In this document: piece by piece, positions 1 to 11,300 of the stretch
Layout: every line of letters starts with the position of its first letter
Position numbering within the stretch: position 1 is the first letter of the stretch
DNA from: Perkinsela sp. pyNocScin1
Taxonomy: Eukaryota > Euglenozoa > Kinetoplastea > Prokinetoplastida > Perkinselidae
Direction of reading: 5' to 3'
DNA length: 64,000 nucleotides
Assembly: GCA_964019655.1 (NCBI GenBank)
Contig: CAXHTR010000001.1
Span: forward strand, 1-64,000
Program-made: the position numbers and the translations under genes
The notes under the pieces: model-generated
What the model was told of the DNA's origin: nothing
What the model saw: only the letters and a program-made list of their open reading frames with translations
Database searches by the model: none

Positions 1-3000
1 GGAGTTCTGCACCGACAACAAAAGCGTACGAGACCCCCCCGCGAGTAGAGTTCTGCACCGACAACAAAAGCGTACGAGACCCCCCCCGCGAGTGGAGTTC
101 TGCACCGACAACAAAAGAGTACGAGACCCCCCCGCGAGTGGAGTTCTGCACCGACAACAAAAGCGTACGAGACCCCCCGCGAGTTGGAGTTCTGCACCGA
201 CAACAAAAGCGTACGAGACCCCCCCGCGAGTGGAGTTCTGCACCGACAACAAAAGCGTACGAGACCCCCCCCGCGAGTGGAGTTCTGCACCGACAACAAA
301 AGAGTACGAGACCCCCCCCCCGCGAGTGGAGTTCTGCACCGACAACAAAAGCGTACGAGACCCCCCCGCGAGTGGAGTTCTGCACCGACAACAAAAGCGT
401 ACGAGACCCCCCCGCGAGTGGAGTTCTGCACCGACAACAAAAGCGTACGAGACCCCCCCGCGAGTGGAGTTCTGCACCGACAACAAAAGCGTACGAGACC
501 CCCCCGCGAGTGGAGTTCTGCACCGACAACAAAAGCGTACGAGACCCCCCCGCGAGTGGAGTTCTGCACCGACAACAAAAGCGTACGAGACCCCCCCGCG
601 AGTGGAGTTCTGCACCGACAACAAAAGCGTACGAGACCCCCCCGCGAGTGGAGTTCTGCACCGACAACAAAAGCGTACGAGACCCCCCCCCCGCGAGTGG
701 AGTTCTGCACCGACAACAAAAGAGTACGAGACCCCCCCGCGAGTGGAGTTCTGCACCGACAACAAAAGAGTACGAGACCCCCCCGCGAGTGGAGTTCTGC
801 ACCGACAACAAAAGCGTACGAGACCCCCCCGCGAGTGGAGTTCTGCACCGACAACAAAAGCGTACGAGACCCCCCCCGCGAGTGGAGTTCTGCACCGACA
901 ACAAAAGCGTACGAGACCCCCCCGCGAGTGGAGTTCTGCACCGACAACAAAAGAGTACGAGACCCCCCCGCGAGTGGAGTTCTGCACCGACAACAAAAGC
1001 GTACGAGACCCCCCCCGCGAGTGGAGTTCTGCACCGACAACAAAAGCGTACGAGACCCCCCCCGCGAGTGGAGTTCTGCACCGACAACAAAAGCGTACGA
1101 GACCCCCCCGCGAGTGGAGTTCTGCACCGACAACAAAAGAGTACGAGACCCCCCCGCGAGTGGAGTTCTGCACCGACAACAAAAGCGTACGAGACCCCCC
1201 CCGCGAGTGGAGTTCTGCACCGACAACAAAAGCGTACGAGACCCCCCCCGCGAGTGGAGTTCTGCACCGACAACAAAAGAGTACGAGACCCCCCCCCGCG
1301 AGTGGAGTTCTGCACCGACAACAAAAGCGTACGAGACCCCCCCGCGAGTGGAGTTCTGCACCGACAACAAAAGCGTACGAGACCCCCCCCGCGAGTGGAG
1401 TTCTGCACCGACAACAAAAGCGTACGAGACCCCCCCGCGAGTGGAGTTCTGCACCGACAACAAAAGCGTACGAGACCCCCCCCGCGAGTGGAGTTCTGCA
1501 CCGACAACAAAAGCGTACGAGACCCCCCCGCGAGTAGAGTTCTGCACCGACAACAAAAGAGTACGAGACCCCCCCGCGAGTGGAGTTCTGCACCGACAAC
1601 AAAAGAGTACGAGACCCCCCCGCGAGTGGAGTTCTGCACCGACAACAAAAGCGTACGAGACCCCCCCCGCGAGTGGAGTTCTGCACCGACAACAAAAGAG
1701 TACGAGACCCCCCCGCGAGTGGAGTTGTGCACCGACAACAAAAGCGTACGAGACCCCCCCCGCGAGTGGAGTTCTGCACCGACAACAAAAGCGTACGAGA
1801 CCCCCCCGCGAGTGGAGTTCTGCACCGACAACAAAAGAGTACGAGACCCCCCCGCGAGTGGAGTTCTGCACCGACAACAAAAGCGTACGAGACCCCCCCG
1901 CGAGTGGAGTTCTGCACCGACAACAAAAGCGTACGAGACCCCCCCGCGAGTGGAGTTCTGCACCCGACAACAAAAGCGTACGAGACCCCCCCGCGAGTGG
2001 AGTTCTGCACCGACAACAAAAGCGTACGAGACCCCCCCGCGAGTGGAGTTCTGCACCGACAACAAAAGCGTACGAGACCCCCCCGCGAGTGGAGTTCTGC
2101 ACCGACAACAAAAGCGTACGAGACCCCCCCCGCGAGTAGAGTTCTGCACCGACAACAAAAGCGTACGAGACCCCCCCGCGAGTGGAGTTCTGCACCGACA
2201 ACAAAAGAGTACGAGACCCCCCCGCGAGTGGAGTTCTGCACCGACAACAAAAGCGTACGAGACCCCCCCGCGAGTGGAGTTCTGCACCGACAAGAAAAGA
2301 GTACGAGACCCCCCCGCGAGTGGAGTTCTGCACCGACAACAAAAGCGTACGAGACCCCCCCGCGAGTGGAGTTCTGCACCGACAACAAAAGCGTACGAGA
2401 CCCCCCCGCGAGTAGAGTTCTGCACCGACAACAAAAGCGTACGAGACCCCCCCGCGAGTGGAGTTCTGCACCGACAACAAAAGAGTACGAGACCCCCCCG
2501 CGAGTGGAGTTCTGCACCGACAACAAAAGCGTACGAGACCCCCCCGCGAGTGGAGTTCTGCACCGACAAGAAAAGAGTACGAGACCCCCCCGCGAGTGGA
2601 GTTCTGCACCGACAACAAAAGCGTACGAGACCCCCCCGCGAGTGGAGTTCTGCACCGACAACAAAAGAGTACGAGACCCCCCCCCGCGAGTGGAGTTCTG
2701 CACCGACAACAAAAGCGTACGAGACCCCCCCGCGAGTGGAGTTCTGCACCGACAACAAAAGCGTACGAGACCCCCCCGCGAGTGGAGTTCTGCACCGACA
2801 AGAAAAGAGTACGAGACCCCCCCGCGAGTGGAGTTCTGCACCGACAACAAAAGCGTACGAGACCCCCCCGCGAGTGGAGTTCTGCACCGACAACAAAAGA
2901 GTACGAGACCCCCCCGCGAGTGGAGTTCTGCACCGACAACAAAAGAGTACGAGACCCCCCCGCGAGTGGAGTTCTGCACCGACAACAAAAGAGTACGAGA

Positions 3001-5368
3001 CCCCCCCGCGAGTGGAGTTCTGCACCGACAACAAAAGCGTACGAGACCCCCCCCCCCCGCGAGTGGAGTTCTGCACCGACAACAAAAGCGTACGAGACCC
3101 CCCCGCGAGTGGAGTTCTGCACCGACAACAAAAGCGTACGAGACCCCCCCGCGAGTGGAGTTCTGCACCGACAACAAAAGAGTACGAGACCCCCCCGCGA
3201 GTGGAGTTCTGCACCGACAACAAAAGCGTACGAGACCCCCCCGCGAGTGGAGTTCTGCACCGACAACAAAAGCGTACGAGACCCCCCCGCGAGTGGAGTT
3301 CTGCACCGACAACAAAAGTGTACGAGACCCCCCCGCGAGTGGAGTTCTGCACCGACAACAAAAGCGTACGAGACCCCCCCGCGAGTGGAGTTCTGCACCG
3401 ACAACAAAAGAGTACGAGACCCCCCCGCGAGTGGAGTTCTGCACCGACAACAAAAGCGTACGAGACCCCCCCGCGAGTGGAGTTCTGCACCGACAACAAA
3501 AGCGTACGAGACCCCCCCGCGAGTGGAGTTCTGCACCGACAACAAAAGCGTACGAGACCCCCCCGCGAGTGGAGTTCTGCACCGACAACAAAAGCGTACG
3601 AGACCCCCCCCGCGAGTGGAGTTCTGCACCGACAACAAAAGCGTACGAGACCCCCCCGCGAGTGGAGTTCTGCACCGACAACAAAAGAGTACGAGACCCC
3701 CCCGCGAGTGGAGTTCTGCACCGACAACAAAAGCGTACGAGACCCCCCCGCGAGTGGAGTTCTGCACCGACAACAAAAGCGTACGAGACCCCCCCGCGAG
3801 TGGAGTTCTGCACCGACAACAAAAGAGTACGAGACCCCCCCGCGAGTGGAGTTCTGCACCGACAACAAAAGCGTACGAGACCCCCCCGCGAGTGGAGTTC
3901 TGCACCGACAACAAAAGCGTACGAGACCCCCCCGCGAGTGGAGTTCTGCACCGACAACAAAAGCGTACGAGACCCCCCCGCGAGTGGAGTTCTGCACCGA
4001 CAACAAAAGCGTACGAGACCCCCCCGCGAGTAGAGTTCTGCACCGACAACAAAAGCGTACGAGACCCCCCCGCGAGTGGAGTTCTGCACCGACAACAAAA
4101 GAGTACGAGACCCCCCCGCGAGTGGAGTTCTGCACCGACAACAAAAGCGTACGAGACCCCCCCGCGAGTGGAGTTCTGCACCGACAAGAAAAGAGTACGA
4201 GACCCCCCCGCGAGTGGAGTTCTGCACCGACAACAAAAGCGTACGAGACCCCCCCGCGAGTGGAGTTCTGCACCGACAACAAAAGAGTACGAGACCCCCC
4301 CCCCCCCGCGAGTGGAGTTCTGCACCGACAACAAAAGCGTACGAGACCCCCCCGCGAGTGGAGTTCTGCACCGACAACAAAAGCGTACGAGACCCCCCCC
4401 GCGAGTGGAGTTCTGCACCGACAACAAAAGCGTACGAGACCCCCCCGCGAGTGGAGTTCTGCACCGACAACAAAAGCGTACGAGACCCCCCGCGAGTGGA
4501 GTTCTGCACCGACAACAAAAGCGTACGAGACCCCCCCGCGAGTGGAGTTCTGCACCGACAACAAAAGTGTACGAGACCCCCCCGCGAGTGGAGTTCTGCA
4601 CCGACAACAAAAGCGTACGAGACCCCCCCGCGAGTGGAGTTCTGCACCGACAACAAAAGCGTACGAGACCCCCCCCCCCCCGCGAGTGGAGTTCTGCACC
4701 GACAACAAAAGAGTACGAGACCCCCCCCGCGAGTGGAGTTCTGCACCGACAACAAAAGAGTACGAGACCCCCCCGCGAGTGGAGTTCTGCACCGACAACA
4801 AAAGCGTACGAGACCCCCCCCCCCCCGCGAGTGGAGTTCTGCACCGACAACAAAAGAGTACGAGACCCCCCCGCGAGTGGAGTTCTGCACCGACAACAAA
4901 AGCGTACGAGACCCCCCCGCGAGTGGAGTTCTGCACCGACAACAAAAGCGTACGAGACCCCCCCCCGCGAGTGGAGTTCTGCACCGACAACAAAAGCGTA
5001 CGAGACCCCCCCGCGAGTGGAGTTCTGCACCGACAACAAAAGAGTACGAGACCCCCCCGCGAGTGGAGTTCTGCACCGACAACAAAAGCGTACGAGACCC
5101 CCCCCGCGAGTGGAGTTCTGCACCGACAACAAAAGCGTACGAGACCCCCCCGCGAGTGGAGTTCTGCACCGACAACAAAAGCGTACGAGACCCCCCCGCG
5201 AGTGGAGTTCTGCACCGACAACAAAAGCGTACGAGACCCCCCCGCGAGTGGAGTTCTGCACCGACAACAAAAGAGTACGAGACCCCCCCGCGAGTGGAGT
5301 TCTGCACCGACAACAAAAGCGTACGAGACCCCCCCCCCCCCCCCCCCCGCAAGTTGAGATCTGCGCTC
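1..5368. repeat. ~46-bp C-rich minisatellite array (about 115 copies)
   Basis: Head-to-tail repeats of a 46-bp unit fill the window from its first base, so the left edge is not seen. Each unit reads roughly GGAGTTCTGCACCGACAAC, AAAAGCGTACGAGA, then a C-tract and GCGAGT. Units vary mainly at three places: the C-tract (6 to about 18 C, longest in the last unit near 5331-5348), AGCGTAC versus AGAGTAC, and CAACAAAA versus CAAGAAAA. Because 46 is 1 modulo 3 and the unit has no stop, all three plus frames stay open for long stretches; these ORFs are artefacts. Blocks of variant units recur (for example near 2182, 2458 and 4076), showing local segmental duplication. The array ends in a degenerate unit near 5349-5368, abutting an LRR gene fragment. 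It could be a subtelomeric, centromeric or intergenic satellite. Confidence 0.97.
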
Positions 5369-5386
5369 GTGTGGGGTGGTCGATCG

Positions 5387-5586
5387 GGCTCTTCGTATAC
5401 GACGTAAAGGGGCGGAAAGACCCGTGGCGGTTCATCGGCGGTGGCGCTCCTGTGGGGACGGAATTCGTCTACAAAGACCGTTACTCGATCCGGCAGTCCG
5501 CCTACTACCACGATACTGGCAAAAGAGCAGATATGTCAAAATATATCTTCTTTACAGAAGATCTTCATCTTCGGGACAAAGAATAG
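5387..5586 (+). pseudogene. LRR gene remnant, 3' end only (copy of the gene at 60798-61580)
   Basis: This stretch encodes the last ~65 residues of the LRR protein intact at 60798-61580 on the other strand, beginning at LFVYDVKGRKDPW and ending LHLRDKE before a TAG. Identity to the other copy is very high. The 5' three quarters are missing: homology stops near 5387 and is replaced by the minisatellite. The final codons also differ, with TAG here where the other copy has TAT and runs four residues further. It continues in frame from the satellite, but that fused frame is accidental. A dead fragment. Confidence 0.88.
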
Positions 5587-5674
5587 CGTGGACGCAGATA
5601 AAAGAGGAGGAAAATGATTAAGTGTGCGTGCATCTCCAGTCCATCTTTCATTCTTTTTCTCTCTTTGCTTTCAA

Positions 5675-6105
5675 ATGCTCAGCTTCCTTATCGCCATCGA
5701 CGGCATCGCCCGCTTCGACCCCTCCAGCATCACAGATCAGGTCTGAATGGAGCTCTTCGTCTCCTAGTGCGACGCAGGCACTCCCAGCCGCTGCCAGGAC
5801 AAAAATGGTGAATTTCGCGATGTGTCCGTTCTATCATTTTAAGCTTCAACCAGCTCTCGGGGCCTGTTGACTTGACACGGCTGCCGGAGAGCCTCGAAGT
5901 CCTCGAGATCGAGCGGAACGTGCTGACGGGAACTGTCGACGTCTCGAGGCTGCGGGGCATCGTGGTACGCCTCGGAAGCAATAATTTTTCGGGAATACTG
6001 GATCTGCGGACGATCCCAAAACCGACCGATTCACAAGAGAGGAAGGCGCTCTTGGCGTACCGCAACGCGGGGTTTACGGATGTACTTGGTATTCATGATG
6101 TGTAG
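5675..6105 (+). pseudogene. LRR family pseudogene (decayed copy of 59762-60724)
   Basis: The start ATG and leader MLSFLIAIDGIARFDP match the LRR family N-terminus. The frame meets TGA at 5744-5746 and TAG at 5765-5767. After GATGTG at 5824, a 532-bp segment present in the right-hand copy (60043-60574) is absent. This removes the cap and most repeats and shifts the frame. The C-terminal ~90 residues (from SFNQLSGPVDLTRLPESLEV to GIHDV) remain nearly identical to the right copy. The TAG is shared with the right copy; the TGA and deletion are private to this one. Confidence 0.9.
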
Positions 6106-6117
6106 GGGGGCTAGAGA

Positions 6118-6125
6118 GCATAAAC
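6118..6125. other. Empty hAT insertion site (pre-insertion allele)
   Basis: GCATAAAC occurs once here, inside sequence that matches the right-hand arm on both sides of the hAT element. In the right arm its complement GTTTATGC is present twice, at 56249-56256 and 59742-59749, flanking the element. This paralogous copy therefore shows the target before insertion. Confidence 0.93.
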
Positions 6126-6249
6126 CGATGATACAGACAAGGATTGTGTAATTGAGCATTTAATCAAGAGTGTTTCTGCATATTTTCGAGTGCCTTTGGT
6201 ATTATATTCGTGCGCATGTGTCTGAAAGCACGCTGCATTTGAACTATCA

Positions 6250-6345
6250 GCCAGAGGCTACCCAGACCCAGCTCGCAGAAGGCATAAAAGATCAAGCTTC
6301 TCATACCAATTAAGTACAGAAACTGAACTAATGTAGCAGAAATTA
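6250..6345 (-). ncRNA. Spliced-leader RNA gene, left arm
   Basis: On the minus strand the putative exon spans about 6345-6307 and ends CAGTTTCTGTACTTAATTG, close to the conserved 3' end of kinetoplastid and diplonemid SL exons. It is followed by the donor GTATGAGAAGC. The classical first SL hairpin can form: AGTTTC pairs with GAAGCT and GTAC with GTAT around the donor. The exon 5' end (38-39 nt) and the RNA 3' end are estimated; no clear T-run terminator was seen. The gene is ~165 bp from a 5S gene on the same strand. Confidence 0.82.
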
Positions 6346-6463
6346 ACGAATGGCTGCTCGATTGCACCGGCTGTAGACGCAGAAGCTGCATTTACACACA
6401 CACGCTAGCATGTAATCCGGACGTCCACCAGTATTTTTGCCGCGCTGGTGATTGGGCGTGCCG

Positions 6464-6474
6464 GGTTCGACTCC
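6464..6474 (+). promoter_or_regulatory. B-box-like Pol III element between SL and 5S (left arm)
   Basis: GGTTCGACTCC fits the tRNA B-box consensus, and a T-run (GTGTTTTC) follows about 15 bp downstream. The flanks do not fold as a proper tRNA T-arm or acceptor stem, so this is probably a tRNA-like or extragenic promoter element rather than a tRNA. It points away from the neighbouring 5S gene. Its mirror copy is at 54840-54850. Confidence 0.4.
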
Positions 6475-6508
6475 GCCTGGCCGTGTTTTCAAGCGCAGGA
6501 GCCGCGAA

Positions 6509-6626
6509 GAATACAACACCAAGGGTTCTCGAGTAATCACTTACCTCAATACTAACTTGGCCTGATCAGGCTTAACTTCAGAGATCGGACGGGATCTGGT
6601 GCTTTCCTAATAGTATGATTGTATCC
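6509..6626 (-). rRNA. 5S ribosomal RNA, left arm
   Basis: The minus strand carries a 118-nt 5S rRNA with the internal core CCCGTCCGATCT, TGAAGTTAAGC and GTTAGTA typical of kinetoplastid 5S. Helix I closes: GGATACAA at the 5' end pairs with TTGTATTC at the 3' end. It is essentially identical to the right-arm copy; one difference in helix I (A here, G there) keeps the pairing. Ends were set by helix I. Confidence 0.92.
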
Positions 6627-6751
6627 ACACAGAGTTTTTCAGTACGTAGGCACACGTTCAGGTCTGTAAACGAGTTCGTGCGCGACGCGTGGTCACACAC
6701 TACACCAACGCCACGCTTGAGCTTTCACGTGAGTGGTTTCGCACCGTTGTG

Positions 6752-6762
6752 AGTTCGATTCC
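6752..6762 (+). promoter_or_regulatory. Second B-box-like element, upstream of the left 5S gene
   Basis: AGTTCGATTCC resembles a B box and is followed by GGCCGCTGTGTTTTCC, a context like that of the element at 6464 (GGCCGTGTTTTC). No complete tRNA cloverleaf could be built. It lies ~125 bp upstream of the 5S gene in divergent orientation. The mirror copy is 54552-54562. Confidence 0.35.
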
Positions 6763-6898
6763 AGGCCGCTGTGTTTTCCGAGGCTGGCGTCGGACCTCAG
6801 CTCCGGGGAGTCTGAGGAAATCTGCAAGGGTGTTAGTGCAGTACGAGTCGGTTTCTGAGGTGGAGCAGCGTTCACTTAATCCAGCAGTTTTGCAAGGC

Positions 6899-8308
6899 GA
6901 ATCTGATACTGGATGATCATATGAAAGCGTAACGGCTTGTCATTTGTCGTTATCCATGTTATTTGCACAGTGATGTGCATATTAGTGATTTAAATGCGCC
7001 GCTTTTTTCACATATGATTTTTTTAAAATGCCTCGCTTCGTGGAAAAATCGTATTTCCGGATTGTCTTTTACCTGAAGGAAATCAGGGATGAAGGAAAAA
7101 GAGGAAAAAGCCAAGAGCCAAGCGCCGGGCGTAGCCCGGTCCCATCATTTTCTGCTGCGAACCCAATGTGAAGCGCCGCAGGCGGGCCCAGGGCCGGAAC
7201 GGACCCGAAGTCATGAAAAATACGACTATTCCTTTCACTGTTATTGTTCACCTAAAAGCGCTAAATCATGCTTTTAAATGTGCCGCTAAAAAAGAAAAAT
7301 TACAGCGAAAATACCGGCGCATTTAAACCTAGAAGATGCAATGACTAAAATTAGGAGCTTAGAATGCTCTGGGGGTAACGCAAGTCTGGCAAAATCATTT
7401 GCTTTATAGCTGATGCACAGGGATTTCATCTTTAAATCTCGTTCGCCGGGGTCAGCGGAGTTCAGAATAACCACCAAGAAGTCTGTCATTAGAGTTTTGG
7501 AAATGCAGTTAGCTTTAAGAGCGATTCGCTGTACGATTGTGTCGAGGTACGGAAAAAGAATCGCCCGACGCCATCATGCTTAGGTTTTTCGGAAGCATTA
7601 TTAGAGATTTGAGGATGAAGATGCCATGCACTTTATCGAAAATCGATGGAAATATGAACCGACCGGTAGAGAGCGCTACGTGGGGAGCACTTCTTCGGGT
7701 TCATTAGGGGGTGGGCATTCGATTATGAACACTTACAGCCTAGAGAATGGGAACTTGTGGTTGCATAAGTCTCCTTTACACACATATATGCAGTAAAATA
7801 ATAAAAGTGTGCGCAAACTTTTTTAGAAAAATCCTGGATGTGCTACCCGCATATTTGCCTGCAGAGAATGTTATTCAGTTTTTTTTGCACAGGAAGGGTG
7901 ACCTCGCAAGCTGCGCTTGCTTTGCTTTGCGGAAATCAAGCTGCGCAGCTTGTATCTTGCGGTCGTACTTTGTTCGCTGCTTGCAGAACTTTTTGCTTGC
8001 CCGGCGCTTCGTTTGGCTTCCCCTTCGCCCCGGCATTCTATTTCGTACTTAAGGTTTAAAAAATATCATTTTGAGTCAAAGCTAGACACACCGATGCAAA
8101 AAAATTTTCGACTCATCTTGTGTGCAGATGTCGTCGCGTTCCAAGTGCACGTGACCTTCAGAGACACGGTGGTAGGTGCTACGTCACTGCGAGATCATCA
8201 ACGTATCGTAGACTAGAGCACGAGTATCATTCAGGACGAGTAGATCCCTTATACACCGACATCCGATCTTACTTTCGATTTGTGGATATCCCCAGAGCAG
8301 CCCTCCGC
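6899..8308. other. Intergenic, no gene recognised (convergent zone, left)
   Basis: From 6899, where homology to the right arm ends, to the stop of the PPR gene there is no convincing gene. The short ORFs have no recognisable motif. GC-rich stretches lie at about 7125-7205 and 7900-8035. The part nearest 8308 must include the 3' UTR of the minus-strand PPR gene. Plus- and minus-strand units converge here. Confidence 0.5.
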
Positions 8309-11300
8309 CTACTCATGTGGGTCTATCGTACCGGCTGGCGATTGCAGCCCTCTCGTTTGCACGCCACGCTTCTTCAGGAGCTTCTTGCGCCGCCTAGCGA
8401 TGCGCACGCGCCCCCTCTTTGCCTGTGCACGTGCCTCTGTCTGGGGTTTCACAGCATGGCCTTCACCGCGATCCTGTGCAACAGCACTGGCGCGGTAGAA
8501 CGCTTCAACAGAAGCGGCAGTGCTCGACGTCGCGTCGCTTGGTGACTGCCCAAAGCGCACGAGCGGTTCCTCGGGCACCTCGAGCTGCCCGCGCTGGTAC
8601 ATTTCCTTGAAGCGCTGCAGGTAGTCATACTTTCTGTTCTTGTACCCTGCGACCTTGCTCTCGCCGAGGCCATGCGATGCGCCGTACGCTATGATCTCTG
8701 TTGGTGCTTTCTCGAGTGTCTCAACCGTCCGCTGCGCCATTTCCTGCGCATGCATGTGTGCCTGCACGCCAAGCGTTCCTGTCTCCACAAGCGCGTTGAT
8801 GCCCATATAGCCCATCTCTGCGCCTATTTCATCTTCAGTCATATAAGGCACGAGCGGGTGGCTCTTCTCCTTCTCCCATGCATAGGCCTCTGCTGGCGCG
8901 ACTGGGCTTGCGTGCTCCCCCGTCGGCTTCACACCGCCTGCGTCGTAGCGCTCGAAGGGATAAGCTCTGCTGTCGGCAATCTCAGCGGCTGTCTTCGCAC
9001 CTGTCGTCTCAAGCTCGAGCTGCTCGGGCACTGTCTTCTGCAGCGTGCTCGGCAGCGATGTAGGGATGTTCTTGAGCCACGAGAGCTTGCTAGATGAGAT
9101 GGAGTCTTCGTACGCCTTTTTGATGACCTGACGCTCGCGCCATAGCGTAACGTCCCAGCCGAAGCTGCCTTGGCGTGACGCGGGGTACGAGTAGCCCGAA
9201 CCATCGATGGCCCACAGGGCACCTGTGGGCTCCGTGCCATCTTTGCGCAGCTTGCCGAGCAGCTTGTGCTCGCCAGGCTTCGGCAGGTCGTCGACTGTGA
9301 CAAACTTTGAGATAACGCCCATCTTTCGCAGTGCAGCGTTCTTCTCCTCAAGCGTCTCGCCCTTCGGGACCGCGTCAGCCCCGTTCCCGTCGAAGAGCTC
9401 ATGCTTGGAGATGGTATTCTGCGTCCAGCGATCCCAGAAAGTGAGCGCCTTCCCGCCCGTCTGTGTTGGGGGCACTGGAGTGAGCGCGGGGAGGCTATCA
9501 ACATCGCTCGTATCCGTTTTCGCCATGTCTATGCTCTTTGCAGCGTTGCCTGACGCCTCATCCATCGCGACGAAGTCCTTGAGCGAGGCTACGTCCCGCT
9601 GGCCAAGGGGCTGGAGTGGGTCGAAGCACGTGCTCTCCTCCGCTGGTGGAGGGCCTGGCCGCGAATTCTCGCCGCCCTTCTCGCGGTGTGCCTCCTGGGC
9701 CTGCTGCATCCGGCGGCCTCTGCGCTTCATATCGCGAATGTACCCCGCGTCGTCTGCGATCGTCCGAATCTCGCGGATGAGCCGTCGTGAGGGTGGCATG
9801 TTGTGGTTCTCCATGAGCTCGATGTATTCGAGGGCCTTGCGCGTGCCACCCTCCTCGCCTGAGCGCAGATGCATCTTGATGAGAACGACGCATGCACGGT
9901 AGAGCGTGTCTCGTGACTGCCGTGTCTCCTGCACAGCGCATTCTTTCAAAACCTGCTGGAACAGTGCGGTGACCCGCGCGCGCTCTTCTGGAAAGTGAGC
10001 GAGGACCTTCATGTAGTTTACGTGGACGCGGCGGTCCCACATGCGAACGCCGTCTTCGAAGGGCCCCTTGGCATAGAGTTCCACGGCCCCCTGCTTGAGC
10101 GGATCGACCCTCTGGAGCTCGTTGGGGTACTTTTTCTTGAGCTGCTCGATAGCCGTCTCGTAAAGTCGCAAGAGCCCGTCAAAGCCGATCTCGACGGTGC
10201 GCTGGCACTTTTTCTCCTCTGTGATGTCTGCTGCACGCTTCTGAATCAAGCGCAGAACGCCCCAGCCAGTGCGCAGGTGGGACGCCCAGAACTCAGCTAC
10301 ATCTTTCTCGCCTTCGTCACTCTGGTGGCGGAGTGCCTCCAGAACGGGGTAGAGGTGGCTCGGGCCCATCGCCACGCCATTCTCGCGCATTCTCCCGTGG
10401 AGCTTGCGGATTTCTGGGAGATTTCCAGTGCATGCATGGTTTGCCATGAGGCACTCGTAGACGATCGGCGTCCAGTGGTAGCCAATGAGCTCCATTTTCT
10501 TTGCGTACTCGAGGATCTCTGTCGTGCGCGACTTACGGTGGCGCAGCGCGAAGAGAACAGCGGTGTACGACTGACGCATGGGGATCATGTCGAGCGTCGT
10601 CTGCATCTGGTCAAAGAGCTCGAGGCACTTTTGCACGCTTTCGTCGCTTCCCTCGTTCGCGTACACCCAGAGCATTGATGTGATAACCTCCTCGTTTGGC
10701 TCGATATTCGCGAGTGCCTTCATGTGACTGAAAACTTGGATCGCACCGCGAGCATCTCCAACATTGGACATGCGCGTGATGAGAATGTTCCAGGTCACCA
10801 CGTTCGGCGTGATGCCGTTCGCTTTCGCCCGCTCGATGACGCCCATGACGGCCTCTGCTGACCCCGCACCGTTGTACGTTGCTGCAAGCGCATTGTAGGC
10901 GACAATACTCTGACCAGCGAGACCGATAGCGCGGCCAAAGTCAAAGAGAAAGAGTGCATCAGCCTGGCGGTCGATAAGCCCGAGCGCTCGGATAGCCGTT
11001 TTCACACCCTCCTCGTCAAAACTCATCCCAGCGTCAGCAAGGTGGATGCATAGCTCTTTGGCGTAGACGGTGATGGGCGCCAGGACGTCAACGTACGCGA
11101 CGGGGACGCCCTCTTCAGCGATCGGCTCACCCGGAACGAGCTCGAGGTAGGGCTTGCTGGTGTCTTCCTTTTGAGGGCTCGCAGTGGGGGCTTCGTCTGT
11201 TGCGCGCTTCCTCGCTGCGAGCTGCGCTTGCGGGACAGACTTTGGAAGAAGCGGCAAACACCTGTCGTCGGAGGTTCTGAGAAACGGTGGGTTCTGTGCA

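Noticed and set aside
1-5368. CRISPR-like array
   Set aside because: Units are contiguous and uniform with no unique spacers, and the DNA is eukaryotic.
92-5586. Giant overlapping plus-strand ORFs of up to 1,739 codons
   Set aside because: They are translations of the 46-bp minisatellite in its three stop-free frames; starts are GTG within the repeat and the products are simple frame-cycling repeats. The one ending at 5586 is an accidental fusion to an LRR remnant.
6164-6391. Minus-strand ORF repeated at 54923-55225
   Set aside because: It is a chance translation of the SL RNA gene and its flank; similarity between copies comes from the duplicated RNA locus.
6343-6540. 65-codon ORF repeated at 54774-54971
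   Set aside because: It overlaps the 5S-SL spacer and B-box element; start is non-ATG and conservation is explained by the inverted duplication.
6690-6790. tRNA genes beside the 5S genes
   Set aside because: B-box-like motifs are present, but T-stem and acceptor pairing fail when folded by hand.
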